A stretch of DNA of 53,936 nucleotides from CAZCVI01 sp964502145 (GTDB taxonomy: Bacteria > Acidobacteriota > Aminicenantia > UBA2199), in contig CAZCVI010000047.1 in NCBI GenBank assembly GCA_964502145.1, forward strand, positions 1 to 53,936, read 5' to 3'. The translations under genes were made by a program, and so were the position numbers. Below are positions 18,417 to 27,426 of this stretch, piece after piece. How positions within the stretch are numbered: the first letter of the stretch is position 1; the number at the start of each line of letters is the position of its first letter. The notes under the pieces are model-generated. The model was not told the DNA's origin and did no database searches. It saw only the letters and a program-made list of their open reading frames with translations.

Positions 18417-21400
18417 TTATTCCTTTTCTTCTTGATTATCCCAATCATTACACAGCACTTCGGCTTGTTCCAAGACCGTATCCGTGGCTTTTTCTTGTTT
18501 ATCCGGGGGATAACCGTACTTGCGTAAAATTGCCTTTACTTTCAAGCGGATTTTGGCGCGGGCACTATCGCGGATAGTCCAATCAAGGGTAATACTTTTA
18601 CGCACCGCTGTTACCAATTCCTGGGCAATCAGTTTTAATTTTTCATCACCCATTACTTTGACCGCACTGTCATTGATCTCCAATGCTTCATAAAAAGCCA
18701 ACTCATCCGCGCTTAAACCGGTCTCTTCTCCACGCCGTTGCGCTTCATTCATATTTTTTGCCATTTCAATCAACACTTCAATGACTTCAACTGTCTCAAG
18801 ACTATGATTTTGATACCGTTTGATAGTCTCTTCTAACATGGCAGCAAAAGAACGGGCCTGCAGGGGTCGCTTACGAAACTTTTCGGTAATGTCTTCAGCC
18901 ACCAAGCGCTGCAATAGTTCTACAGCTAGATTGGGATACAAAAAATGACGGATTTCCTGCAAAAAAGACGGGGAAAGAATAGAAATGTCAGGCTTCTTAA
19001 AACCAGCCACGGCAAAGATATCAATGACTTCATCAGAGGTCACTGCACGGGAAACCAATTGCTGAATGGCACTATCCAGCTCCTCGCTGGTGGCCGGGGT
19101 TCCGTTTAGACTGTCTTTGGCAATGGCGGCACGTAGTTCCTGGAATAATCCGAGTTCATCGCGAAGCTTTAAAGCCTCTTCATGGGGCACGCAGAGCGCA
19201 AAAGCTTGGCTCAATTTAGTGACTGCCGCAAGGAATTGTTTTTTGCGCTCTACTTCTGAAAGAATAAAATTTATCGCGGCAGCTATGCCTTGCAAACGGT
19301 GGCGGGGATCGACATGGAGGATAGATAAATAATCAAAACCAGCCAATAAGGCGACAACGTTCTGGTACGCCTTGTGCAAAACGTCAATAGCGACATCTAT
19401 ATCAATGGAGGGTTGACCTGTTCCCCCGGCCTGGGTATATTGCGCGAGTGCTTCTTTAAGTTGTTCGATAAGACCGATATAATCGACCACCAGTCCACCG
19501 GGTTTGTCTTTGTAAACACGGTTGACGCGGGCAATGGCCTGCATGAGTCCATGACTGCGCATGGGTTTATCCACATACATGGTATGTAACGGCGGACAAT
19601 CAAAACCAGTGAGCCACATGTCACGTACAATGACCAGCTTAAGGGAATCATTGGGGTCTTTAAATCGTTTGGCGAGGTTTTCCCGTTCCAGTTTGCTGTG
19701 AATGTGTGGCTGCCAAGTCGGGTCGTCGTCTATAGAACCGGTCATGACAATTTTAATACTGCCCGTGTTAATGTCCCGGCTGTGCCATTGGGGATTTATC
19801 TTGACAATGGTCTTATACATGTCGACGCAAATACGCCGGCTCATACACACGATCAAACCTTTGCCATCGAGAACCGCGTTACGCTGGGTGAAATGATTTA
19901 CGATATCGGCACCAATTTTTTCAATGCGTTTCGCCGTGCCGACCATCGCTTCCATGCGGGCCCATTTGGATTGCAGTTTAAGTTTGCTGGATTCTTCTTC
20001 ACCCTCCGTGATCTCTTCAAATTCAGGATCGATCTTGGGTCTTTCCGATTCCAACAGTTCTATTTTAGCCAGGCGGCTCTCGTAATAGATCGGCACGGTG
20101 GCGCCATCCTCAACCGCACGGAGTATGTCATAGGTATCGATATATTTTCCAAATACATTTTGCGTGTTGATATCTGCGCTTTCAATCGGTGTGCCGGTAA
20201 AACCAATAAAAGAGGCATTGGGGAGAGCATCGTGAAGATGGCGGGCAAAACCGTCGATAAAATCATATTGACTGCGATGGGCTTCATCGGCAATGACGAT
20301 GATGTTCAAACGGGCGGAGAGTTGCGGGTAACTGCTGCCTTTTTGATCGGGTTGGAATTTTTGGATAGTGGTGAATATGACGCCACCACCCGCCGTGTTT
20401 AATAGTCCTTTTAAATGATCCTTGTTTAGCGCTTGGATGGGAGTTTGGCGTAATAAATCCTTGCAATGGGAGAACGTCGCAAAGAGTTGGTTGTCCAGAT
20501 CGTTTCTATCCGTAATGATGACCATGGTGGGGTTTTTCATGCCTTTATGGCGGATGAGTTTGCCAGCGAAGAAGGTCATGGACATACTTTTGAAACTGCC
20601 CTGGGTATGCCAGATGACGCCGATTTGACGGTGGTTGAAATGATCGGGGGCGGGGGTGTAAGGACTATAACCGGCGTGAACGGAATCAGGAGTATTATCG
20701 ATGAAACGGGGAAAGCGTCCGTTTAATTGATTGGGATCGTAAGGGTAACCGCAGGCGGAAAAGGCAAAAGCGACGGCTTTATTGACGGCGTGGAATTGAT
20801 GATAGGCCGCAATCTTTTTAGAGATAGTTTGGCCGTCATCATCAAAGGCAATAAAATTAAGCATGAGATCAAGGAAGCGGTGTTTTTGGAATATGCCTTT
20901 GATTAGAACTTCCAATTGAATGGCGCTTTTGGGTTCTGGTTCTAAGCGGTCGATGGTGCGCCAGGGCATAAAGCGGTCCCAATGGGCGGTAAGGGAACCG
21001 ATGCGGGCTTGAAGACCATCGGAAACAATGAGCAGTTGATTGTATATAAAGAGGCTGGGGATATTTTTTTTATAATCTTGTAATTGGTCGTAGGCGTGGG
21101 TGATGGTGGTTTTTTCATCCGTGGGGTTTTTTAATTCGATGATCGCCAGGGGGAGGCCGTTGACAAAGATGAGGATATCGGGGCGGCGGGTGTGGCGATT
21201 TTCGGTGATGGAGAATTGGTTGATGACGAGCCAGTCGTTGTTATCGAGATCATCGAGGTCTAAGAGCCAAACTTGATCGCCTTTGTGGCGGCCATCTTCG
21301 AGATAGGAGACATTGACGCCTTCGGTTAGCATGCGATGGAAGGAACGATTGTTATCAATGGGGCTGGAGTAGTAGGTGTGGGTGATGTGTTTAATGGCGT

Positions 21401-21611
21401 CTTGGATAGTTTCTTCGGGAATGGTAGGGTTGATATTTTGGAGGGCGAGGTGTAAGCGGCCTTTGAGTACGACGTCGGAGAAATCCTTTCGTTCGCTACC
21501 CGGTTCACCCGGAGACACTTTGGAGCTGTTTTGGATTTGGTAATCGAGGGATTCAAACCAGGTTAAGGCGGTTTGTTCTAAAGCGGCTTCAGTTAATCTA
21601 ATGGTGGACAT
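18417..21611 (-). CDS. hsdR: Type I restriction enzyme subunit R
   Basis: The 1,064-residue product is the motor and nuclease subunit of a type I restriction system. It cuts unmethylated foreign DNA together with HsdM and HsdS. The N-terminal nuclease shows Asp145 and the Glu-Leu-Lys motif at 159-161, with a Gln-x-x-x-Tyr helix after it. The helicase part has ADEAH (441-445) and later motifs such as MWLTGFDCPPLHTMY and a QAIARVNR box. The Walker A motif reads HTQGSFKS (335-342), so Phe340 replaces the Gly expected before the catalytic Lys (usual form QGSGKS). Length is normal for the family. The start overlaps the end of hsdS by 19 bases. Whether the altered P-loop still works is uncertain. 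Confidence 0.95.
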   Translation of the reverse strand: MSTIRLTEAALEQTALTWFESLDYQIQNSSKVSPGEPGSERKDFSDVVLKGRLHLALQNINPTIPEETIQDAIKHITHTYYSSPIDNNRSFHRMLTEGVNVSYLEDGRHKGDQVWLLDLDDLDNNDWLVINQFSITENRHTRRPDILIFVNGLPLAIIELKNPTDEKTTITHAYDQLQDYKKNIPSLFIYNQLLIVSDGLQARIGSLTAHWDRFMPWRTIDRLEPEPKSAIQLEVLIKGIFQKHRFLDLMLNFIAFDDDGQTISKKIAAYHQFHAVNKAVAFAFSACGYPYDPNQLNGRFPRFIDNTPDSVHAGYSPYTPAPDHFNHRQIGVIWHTQGSFKSMSMTFFAGKLIRHKGMKNPTMVIITDRNDLDNQLFATFSHCKDLLRQTPIQALNKDHLKGLLNTAGGGVIFTTIQKFQPDQKGSSYPQLSARLNIIVIADEAHRSQYDFIDGFARHLHDALPNASFIGFTGTPIESADINTQNVFGKYIDTYDILRAVEDGATVPIYYESRLAKIELLESERPKIDPEFEEITEGEEESSKLKLQSKWARMEAMVGTAKRIEKIGADIVNHFTQRNAVLDGKGLIVCMSRRICVDMYKTIVKINPQWHSRDINTGSIKIVMTGSIDDDPTWQPHIHSKLERENLAKRFKDPNDSLKLVIVRDMWLTGFDCPPLHTMYVDKPMRSHGLMQAIARVNRVYKDKPGGLVVDYIGLIEQLKEALAQYTQAGGTGQPSIDIDVAIDVLHKAYQNVVALLAGFDYLSILHVDPRHRLQGIAAAINFILSEVERKKQFLAAVTKLSQAFALCVPHEEALKLRDELGLFQELRAAIAKDSLNGTPATSEELDSAIQQLVSRAVTSDEVIDIFAVAGFKKPDISILSPSFLQEIRHFLYPNLAVELLQRLVAEDITEKFRKRPLQARSFAAMLEETIKRYQNHSLETVEVIEVLIEMAKNMNEAQRRGEETGLSADELAFYEALEINDSAVKVMGDEKLKLIAQELVTAVRKSITLDWTIRDSARAKIRLKVKAILRKYGYPPDKQEKATDTVLEQAEVLCNDWDNQEEKE

Positions 21612-22846
21612 GTGCTGTTCTCCTTGATAAATTTGTTCACATCCGGCACGCGAATCTCCCCGGAAATGAGTTTGGGAAGTAAATAATCCCTCAATTCAAT
21701 CAATAAATTCGATTCTTTTTTATTCTCGTCTATTGTTTTATAAATCGTGCGAATATGGTTGCAAAACTCAAAAAGTATTCTTTCATCCGGGATAAGTATC
21801 TTTGACATATAAGCTACATTTCTATTAAGTCCTGGTACAGCAGAATCTGCCGATAACGATGGAAGATTGAGCCTTTCTAGTGCATAAAAAAAATAAGGCA
21901 TTGATGTCACGTATTGTTTTAGTGTAATGTAAAAAGCTGTATCGATAGGATAAAAGTCGCTTTCACTCCATGTTACAATTCCTGGATTGCCCTTTCTTCC
22001 AATTATTATGCCAGGTCCTCTTACAATTGAAGTATTATGAAATCCAATTTGGCCATTTGACCCAAACACAGGAATATTCCCTAAAATGCGATCGTTTGCT
22101 TTTAATGGTTTTCCATATGAAAACTCGCAGATTTTGTCAATTGTAAATATGCGCCATCCTTTTGGTATTTTTCCCAGTTCTGAATTCTCAAAGCTATCTT
22201 GGAAAAGGGTGGCGATATCGGGCGGTAAACCGGGATCGCGGCCTTCCGCTTTGGCAAACACCGGGTCAAAGTCTACGAACCAGCTTTTAAAGATGGTTCG
22301 TGCCATTTCCTCTAAGGTCTCATTCATCTGCCGGTTAAGTTCGATCTTGTCGTCAAGAGAACCCAGAATGTGGGCAATGGCGCGTTGTTCGGAGAGTGGA
22401 GGTAAACATATTTCATACCTACTTATCGAAACACTCGGAACCCTTTGACGCCCGGATGAACCTTCCATGTGTGAAATAGCATAAGCACGAAATTCAGGAT
22501 TTCTTGCCAAGTAATAAATAAATAAATTATCCGATACATTAACTATATTAGATAGAACAATAAATTCAGTGGAGCCATGAGCAGTTTCTTCTTCTTTCAA
22601 AAAATCAACAAACGCTGTTTTTCCGTTTTCTAAACAAGGTGTAATTCGTGCAATTAGCGTATCTCCATTTTTAAATTTAGAGCCAGAACCTTTGAATTCT
22701 CTACGTTCAAAAGTATTAATGTCCCGCCTGTTAGTTTCAAGGTCTTGCATAGAGACATAAATAGAATTTGTACCACGCGGCAAATTGCGATTTGGATTTA
22801 TCAAGACCTTTTTGGATAATATAGTTTTTTCCCAATCAGTTTTCAT
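21593..22846 (-). CDS. hsdS: Type I restriction-modification specificity subunit
   Basis: The 417-residue protein carries two target recognition domains. A first variable region covers about residues 1-145. The conserved helical spacer starting at PPLSEQRAIAHILGSLDDKI (about 147-166) and continuing through about 205 comes next. A second variable region covers about 220-350, and a second conserved helix ends at LRDYLLPKLISGEIRV (about 386-401). It determines the bipartite DNA target of both methylation and restriction. The start overlaps the end of hsdM by 11 bases and the end overlaps hsdR, so all three are co-translated. The first recognition domain is at the short end for the family, which may mean an unusual half-site. 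The DNA target cannot be read from the sequence. Confidence 0.92.
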   Translation of the reverse strand: MKTDWEKTILSKKVLINPNRNLPRGTNSIYVSMQDLETNRRDINTFERREFKGSGSKFKNGDTLIARITPCLENGKTAFVDFLKEEETAHGSTEFIVLSNIVNVSDNLFIYYLARNPEFRAYAISHMEGSSGRQRVPSVSISRYEICLPPLSEQRAIAHILGSLDDKIELNRQMNETLEEMARTIFKSWFVDFDPVFAKAEGRDPGLPPDIATLFQDSFENSELGKIPKGWRIFTIDKICEFSYGKPLKANDRILGNIPVFGSNGQIGFHNTSIVRGPGIIIGRKGNPGIVTWSESDFYPIDTAFYITLKQYVTSMPYFFYALERLNLPSLSADSAVPGLNRNVAYMSKILIPDERILFEFCNHIRTIYKTIDENKKESNLLIELRDYLLPKLISGEIRVPDVNKFIKENSTCPPLD

Positions 22847-24383
22847 ATAAAAAAATCTCCAAATTCTTTTTGATAGTATCTTTTAAGTTATCTGATTTTT
22901 CAAACTGTTCAAAAAGCTTGGCAGATAACTCGGTCATCTTTTCTTCATAGGGGATACTGTCATCTTCCACTACTTCCGCGCCTACAAAACGCCCCGGCGT
23001 CAAAACATAACCGTGCTCTTTTATTTCGTCTACATGCACAGACTTACAAAAACCGGGGATATCTACATACTCTCCCGCCTCTTTCTCACCCCGCCACGCA
23101 TGATAGGTGGCCGTTATTTTCGCGATATCGTCCTCCGATAATTCCCGATGCACACGATCAATCAATGTCCCCATCTTCCGCGCATCTATAAACAGAGTCT
23201 GCAAACTACGATCACGAAACTTCCCTTTCTTCTTAAAACGCGTCAAGAACCACAAACACACCGGTATCTGCGTCGTATAAAAAAGCTGCCCAGGCATGGC
23301 CACCATACAATCCACCAAATCCGCTGCGATGATACTCTTGCGAATCTCGCCCTCATTCGACGTATTGGTTGACATCGACCCATTCGCCAACACAAAACCG
23401 GCCATACCCGTAGGCGATAGATGAAAAATAAAATGTTGTATCCACGCATAATTGGCATTGTTTACCGGCGGCAACCCATACTTCCAACGACTGTCTTCCG
23501 TTAACCGCTGACCACCCCAATCACTCATATTAAACGGTGGATTCGCCAGAATAAAATCCGCCCGCAAGGACCGGTGCAAATCATTGGTAAAACTATCCGC
23601 GTTCATCGCACCCAAATTAGCATCAATACCACGAATCGCCAGATTCATCCTCGCCAAACGCAACGTCGTGGCGTTGGATTCCTGTCCAAAAATAGAAATA
23701 TCACCCATATTCCCACCATGCTCGGCCACAAATTTCTCCGATTGCACAAACATCCCCCCACTACCACAACAAGGGTCAAAGATTCTGCCTTTATAGGGTT
23801 CAATCATGTGTACCAGCAGTTTGACAATACAGCGGGGCGTGTAAAACTCGCCGCCACTTTTGCCTTCCGCTGCCGCAAACTTGCCCAGAAAATACTCGTA
23901 CACCCGCCCCAGAATATCCTTGGACTTGGAGGCTTCATCCGCCAGACCAATTTTGCCGATAATATCAATTAATTCCCCCAGGCGGTGTTTGTCCAAGGTC
24001 GAATTGGCATACTCTTTGGACAACACCCCTTTCAGAACCGGGTTTTCTTTTTCAATCGCCACCATGGCATCATCCAGCAGTTTGCCAATAGTCGGTAGTT
24101 TCGCTTGGGCAGCCAATGTCGACCAGCGGGCTTCTATGGGCACCCAAAAAATATTTGCAGCCACATATTCGTCGCGGTCTTCGGCGTCCCGATTCTCCGT
24201 ATCCCTGGTCAATACCAATTGGTCGTATTTCACTTGGAAGGCATCGGAGATATATTTCAAAAAAATCAAGCCCAGCACCACATGTTTGTATTCCGAGGCA
24301 TTCATATGCCCGCGCATTTTGTCCGCAGCCGCCCACATCTGGGATTCAAAACCCAGATTGGCACCATTATTTGTATTTGCCAT
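22836..24383 (-). CDS. hsdM: Type I restriction-modification methyltransferase subunit
   Basis: The 515-residue protein is an N6-adenine DNA methyltransferase. Motif I is seen as DPCCGSGG (203-210, S-adenosylmethionine binding) and motif IV as NPPF (281-284, catalytic). The N-terminal helical domain (about 10-160) is typical of HsdM. The ATG at 24383 has AAGGAAGG about 6 bases upstream. It is the first gene of the hsdM-hsdS-hsdR operon, the order that lets the host be methylated before the nuclease is made. No frameshift or motif loss is visible, so modification is probably active. Confidence 0.96.
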   Translation of the reverse strand: MANTNNGANLGFESQMWAAADKMRGHMNASEYKHVVLGLIFLKYISDAFQVKYDQLVLTRDTENRDAEDRDEYVAANIFWVPIEARWSTLAAQAKLPTIGKLLDDAMVAIEKENPVLKGVLSKEYANSTLDKHRLGELIDIIGKIGLADEASKSKDILGRVYEYFLGKFAAAEGKSGGEFYTPRCIVKLLVHMIEPYKGRIFDPCCGSGGMFVQSEKFVAEHGGNMGDISIFGQESNATTLRLARMNLAIRGIDANLGAMNADSFTNDLHRSLRADFILANPPFNMSDWGGQRLTEDSRWKYGLPPVNNANYAWIQHFIFHLSPTGMAGFVLANGSMSTNTSNEGEIRKSIIAADLVDCMVAMPGQLFYTTQIPVCLWFLTRFKKKGKFRDRSLQTLFIDARKMGTLIDRVHRELSEDDIAKITATYHAWRGEKEAGEYVDIPGFCKSVHVDEIKEHGYVLTPGRFVGAEVVEDDSIPYEEKMTELSAKLFEQFEKSDNLKDTIKKNLEIFLYEN

Positions 24384-24453
24384 GCAACCTTCCTTTTTTC
24401 AGTTAATCAATTTCGCAACATGCCCCAACCCGGGTACAATGATTTATAGACCG

Positions 24454-24486
24454 GGTATTTATTTTATTACTAGCTTAATAAATACC
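24454..24486. promoter_or_regulatory. Perfect 10-bp inverted repeat upstream of hsdM
   Basis: GGTATTTATT (24454-24463) and AATAAATACC (24477-24486) are exact reverse complements separated by 13 bases. They lie 71-103 bases upstream of the hsdM start codon, inside AT-rich DNA that also has several TATA-like boxes on the minus strand. Perfect arms and placement fit an operator for a dimeric regulator of the restriction operon. It could also be an RNA hairpin. No regulator gene is next to it. Confidence 0.5.
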
Positions 24487-24552
24487 ATATAATCTTATAA
24501 AGATCAACTGGGTGAATCCCCCTGGATTCACCAGCAAGTTTTTGAAATCGTT

Positions 24553-24649
24553 GTGGACGATATGGACTTAGTGGACGATATGGACAAAAAAATGCCTTTA
24601 TTTTCGGTCCACATCGTCCACATCGTCCATTCTGTCCACATCGTCCACG
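24553..24649. repeat. Large imperfect hairpin built from inverted 9-bp GTGGAC repeats
   Basis: Forward units GTGGACGATAT at 24553-24585 face reverse units of the GTCCACATC type at 24607-24649. The inner arms (24571-24585 and 24607-24621) match at 14 of 15 positions with a 21-base AT-rich loop. The same 9-base unit forms the direct array at 7441-7500. Here it appears in both orientations, as if two arrays had met head to head. It could end transcription in both directions. Confidence 0.75.
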
Positions 24650-24728
24650 CGCTTTCGAGAATCTGCGGGTAAATCCATGGCCTCCTCCTTTAATTTTGGA
24701 TTTAGTGAGATTTATTCTTTACATTGCC

Positions 24729-24938
24729 TTTGTCCCTCAAACAAAATCATTTGTCCCTCAAACAAAATCATTTGTCCCTTCGACAAAACCTTTTGTCCCT
24801 TCGACAAAACCTTTTGTCCCGCCAACAAAATCATTTGTCCCTTCAACAAAATCATTTGTCCCACAAACAAAACCTTTTGTCCCTCAAACAAAACCTTTTG
24901 TCCCACCAACAAAATCATTTGTCCCTTCGACAAAGCCA
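24729..24938. repeat. Ten-unit 21-bp tandem repeat with palindromic units
   Basis: Ten consecutive 21-base units share the frame TTTGTCCC-nnnn-ACAAAAyC. The flanks TTTTGT and ACAAAA are reverse complements, so every unit can form a small hairpin. A 4-base centre varies between units (for example TCAA, TTCG, GCCA, ACAA, ACCA). The array is open in several frames and would encode a seven-residue repeat such as FVPQTKS. There is no convincing ribosome binding site or homologous gene, so I treat it as a non-coding minisatellite. It is not a CRISPR array because there are no long unique spacers. Confidence 0.85.
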
Positions 24939-25136
24939 TTTTATTTTAATTTTAATCACATGTACCACTGTTTTTCCGTGGTTTAAAAAAATTTTGTGTC
25001 ATTGAAACAATAATAGGCTCCATCACATGCCGCGTCTACGTATTTAATGGCAATAAATTCTTGTTTTTTTTCCTGGTCATTGGGCTTGTGTGAAACCCTA
25101 TTTTTTGATATACTATCACGTAGAGCAGGTGACACG

Positions 25137-25968
25137 ATGAAAAAACGATTCAATATCACGGGCGCATGTATCCCAGAAAGACATTATATGGCAGATATCT
25201 CCAACAAAATAATGGCTATCCAAAAAATGATCGATCTGGGGGATTATTTTGTGATCAATCGCCCTCGACAATATGGGAAAACCACTACCCTGGACACGTT
25301 GAACGAACAATTGCGAACTTCCCCTGAATACTACCCCATGCAAATCAGTTTCGAAGGCATCGGCTCGGAAGTGTTAGAGAATGCCACAGATTTTATTTGG
25401 CAGCTTATTCGGTATTTTAGAAGAGAAACAGGGTAAAACCCGGGTTCACAACCGATTATACGAACAACGTATTTATAACTATATGGCCTCCAAACTGGAG
25501 ACATCGGGGGCGGTAAAGGTCACCCATTTCACCGCCAATTATCTTGATGAATCGGGTCACCTGGATATTCAAAAAGTGTTCCAGAAATTCCAATCCTTCA
25601 TGAAGGAACATTACGGGAAAAAGGGCCGGGATTTTGTGGAACGAAACGGGACGCTCCTATTCTTGGCTTTTATGCGTCCGATTCTAAATGGCCGTGGTTA
25701 TGATTTTAAAGAGGTGCAAATTTCGGAGGAAAAACGTCTCGCCATCGCGATTACCTTTGATACGGAGAAATTTATCATCGAACTGAAAATATGGCACGGC
25801 GAAACCTATCACAAGAACGGCATCCACCAATTGTGTCAATATTTGGATGCGCAAAATAAACTTTCCGGCTACCTGTTGATCTTTGACCTGCGCAAAAAGA
25901 AAGGCCAAGCTGGGAAAATAGAAACTATCGAAACAGAAGGTAAAACCATCCTAACTGCCTGGGTATAA
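25137..25968 (+). pseudogene. AAA-ATPase/PD-(D/E)XK nuclease family gene with internal deletion
   Basis: The 5' part (25137-25436) encodes the start of the AAA-ATPase-like family, including the P-loop region NRPRQYGKTTTL near residues 42-53. The 3' part, in another frame (about 25395-25968), encodes the end of the same family: KTRVHNRLYEQRIYNYM and a nuclease domain with the Glu-Leu-Lys motif in FIIELKIWHGE. The two parts meet near 25385-25420, and most of the ATPase domain, roughly 200 residues, is missing. In the nuclease the segment KRLAIAITF has Ala where the family usually has the catalytic Asp. The gene is therefore broken in at least two ways. Such genes are common in repeat-rich environmental genomes, with unknown roles in mobility or conflict. 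Confidence 0.82.
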
Positions 25969-26191
25969 CATAGGTGACATTTGCCCTAACGTCTCATTGC
26001 CCGTGCGACCACTTCCACCCCACCCAATTCACTCATCTTACTCAACCCATTCATCACCTATTTCCATAGTAGTTGTTCATGAGGTTTGCAAAACCTTGAA
26101 GGAATGAATCGCCCCCACATATCTTCAGCAAAACTTACCCACAAGCGTTTTTTTGAATTGATTAAAAACAATATTTATCGCAATGAATTGG
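25969..26191. other. Intergenic region, no recognised feature
   Basis: This stretch lies between the broken AAA/nuclease gene and the end of the pump operon. I see no gene, clear hairpin or promoter in it. Confidence 0.5.
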
Positions 26192-27376
26192 TTATTTAAC
26201 CGCAATCACCACCTGTTTGGTCTTGAATTCTTCAGTATCTAGGAGAGTCAATGTGGCGGTCTGCCTATCCGAAGAAATTTCCACGGTATAAATGGTTCCT
26301 TCTTTATAAAGCTGTGGATAAAGAGTCACTTTTTTTATCTGCTGCATACCCCAATCTGAAGCAGAAATGGGAATATAGGTTTGGGATCTGAGATCAATGG
26401 TTTTACTAAAATAATCGGCTGATGGGCAGCTAAACTTTATGGACTTTAAAAACCCACCTTTCAGAATGCCCTGTTTCAGCAGATTTTTTTCAGAATCTAC
26501 CATATAGAAAAGCGAGTTCACCTTTTCATTCAGCTTGGATATCAGGCTGGTTAAACTCACTCTTTCTCTATTTAACCGTTCCATCTCCATGGTTATTTCT
26601 GCTTTTTGTTTTTCCAGACTTTTGATATCGAGAGCCAATTGATCCCGCTGGGACTCGGCATTTTTACGGGCCTCTACCAGTAATCCCTTTTCCACACGAA
26701 TCAAATTATTGGGTGAGATCAATGCCTTGCCCTGGGTGACAGAACTGAGAAAAACCCCTTCTAAATAAAAATTCCACACTTTGAATCCCGCCTTTAATGG
26801 CTCCATCAATAAGGTATTGTCAACCAATTTCTGAGCCAGTTTTTTATCCAACCTCTTTTGATTGACTAAAAAATCTATGGCGATTTGGACGTGGGTTTCA
26901 CCCTCTTTGGCAATGTGGGGCAGCGGCAGTTTGTTTTCTATTTCTGCAATTTTGGCGGCTAACTCCTCAATTTTTTTATTCTTTTCAAGAATCTCTTGCA
27001 AAAAAGATTTTAACGAGACATCTTTCTCCTTCTCAATACGAGCCTTAATCAGTTCGCTTTGTTCAGGCGACAGGTTCATCGGGCTACCTCCCAATGGATC
27101 CTTGCCTGTTTTCTCTTTATAGGCTTCCACCGTAGTGATGAGTTCACCCTGTGCTTCTCGTGTTTTTCTTTCCAGCTCAGTAATCTTCTGAAGTTTCAGT
27201 TGATCATCTATCCCTTTTTTGGTTTCATTACTGGTAACTGGCTTGGGTACGACCGCCTTACTTTTAAAGAACATAAAATATCCTTGTAGGGCCAACATCA
27301 GCACCAGTAACCCAATTATGATAAAAATATACGGTGGCGTGGAACGTGGTAAATTGGTTGTGTTTTCTTGATTCAT
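26192..27376 (-). CDS. Membrane-anchored coiled-coil protein, last gene of the pump operon
   Basis: The 394-residue protein has a short N-terminal tail, one membrane helix at about 16-36 followed by Lys residues, and a long charged coiled coil (about 55-150 and 225-295). A beta-rich C-terminal domain of about 95 residues completes it. I do not recognise a family. The ATG is preceded by GGGAGGTTAACC, a strong ribosome binding site. It lies 50 bases after the permease gene in the same direction. That suggests an accessory subunit of the MacAB-TolC-like pump or of the export of the secreted paralogs encoded upstream. A clear statement of its function is not possible. Confidence 0.7.
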   Translation of the reverse strand: MNQENTTNLPRSTPPYIFIIIGLLVLMLALQGYFMFFKSKAVVPKPVTSNETKKGIDDQLKLQKITELERKTREAQGELITTVEAYKEKTGKDPLGGSPMNLSPEQSELIKARIEKEKDVSLKSFLQEILEKNKKIEELAAKIAEIENKLPLPHIAKEGETHVQIAIDFLVNQKRLDKKLAQKLVDNTLLMEPLKAGFKVWNFYLEGVFLSSVTQGKALISPNNLIRVEKGLLVEARKNAESQRDQLALDIKSLEKQKAEITMEMERLNRERVSLTSLISKLNEKVNSLFYMVDSEKNLLKQGILKGGFLKSIKFSCPSADYFSKTIDLRSQTYIPISASDWGMQQIKKVTLYPQLYKEGTIYTVEISSDRQTATLTLLDTEEFKTKQVVIAVK

Positions 27377-27426
27377 GGTTAACCTCCCAAAGTGTGAAAT
27401 ATACTGATTTTTTCTACTTCTATCTA

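Noticed and set aside
19698..20402. Plus-strand open frame of 234 codons inside hsdR
   Set aside because: It is antisense to a clear hsdR helicase region and has no recognisable domain.
24729..24938. Possible CRISPR array
   Set aside because: The period is 21 bases and only a 4-base centre varies. There are no 25-40 base unique spacers and no cas gene nearby.
24677..24986. Open frames encoding repeat peptides across the 21-bp array
   Set aside because: Several frames on both strands are open simply because the repeat lacks stops in phase. No convincing ribosome binding site or known family supports translation.
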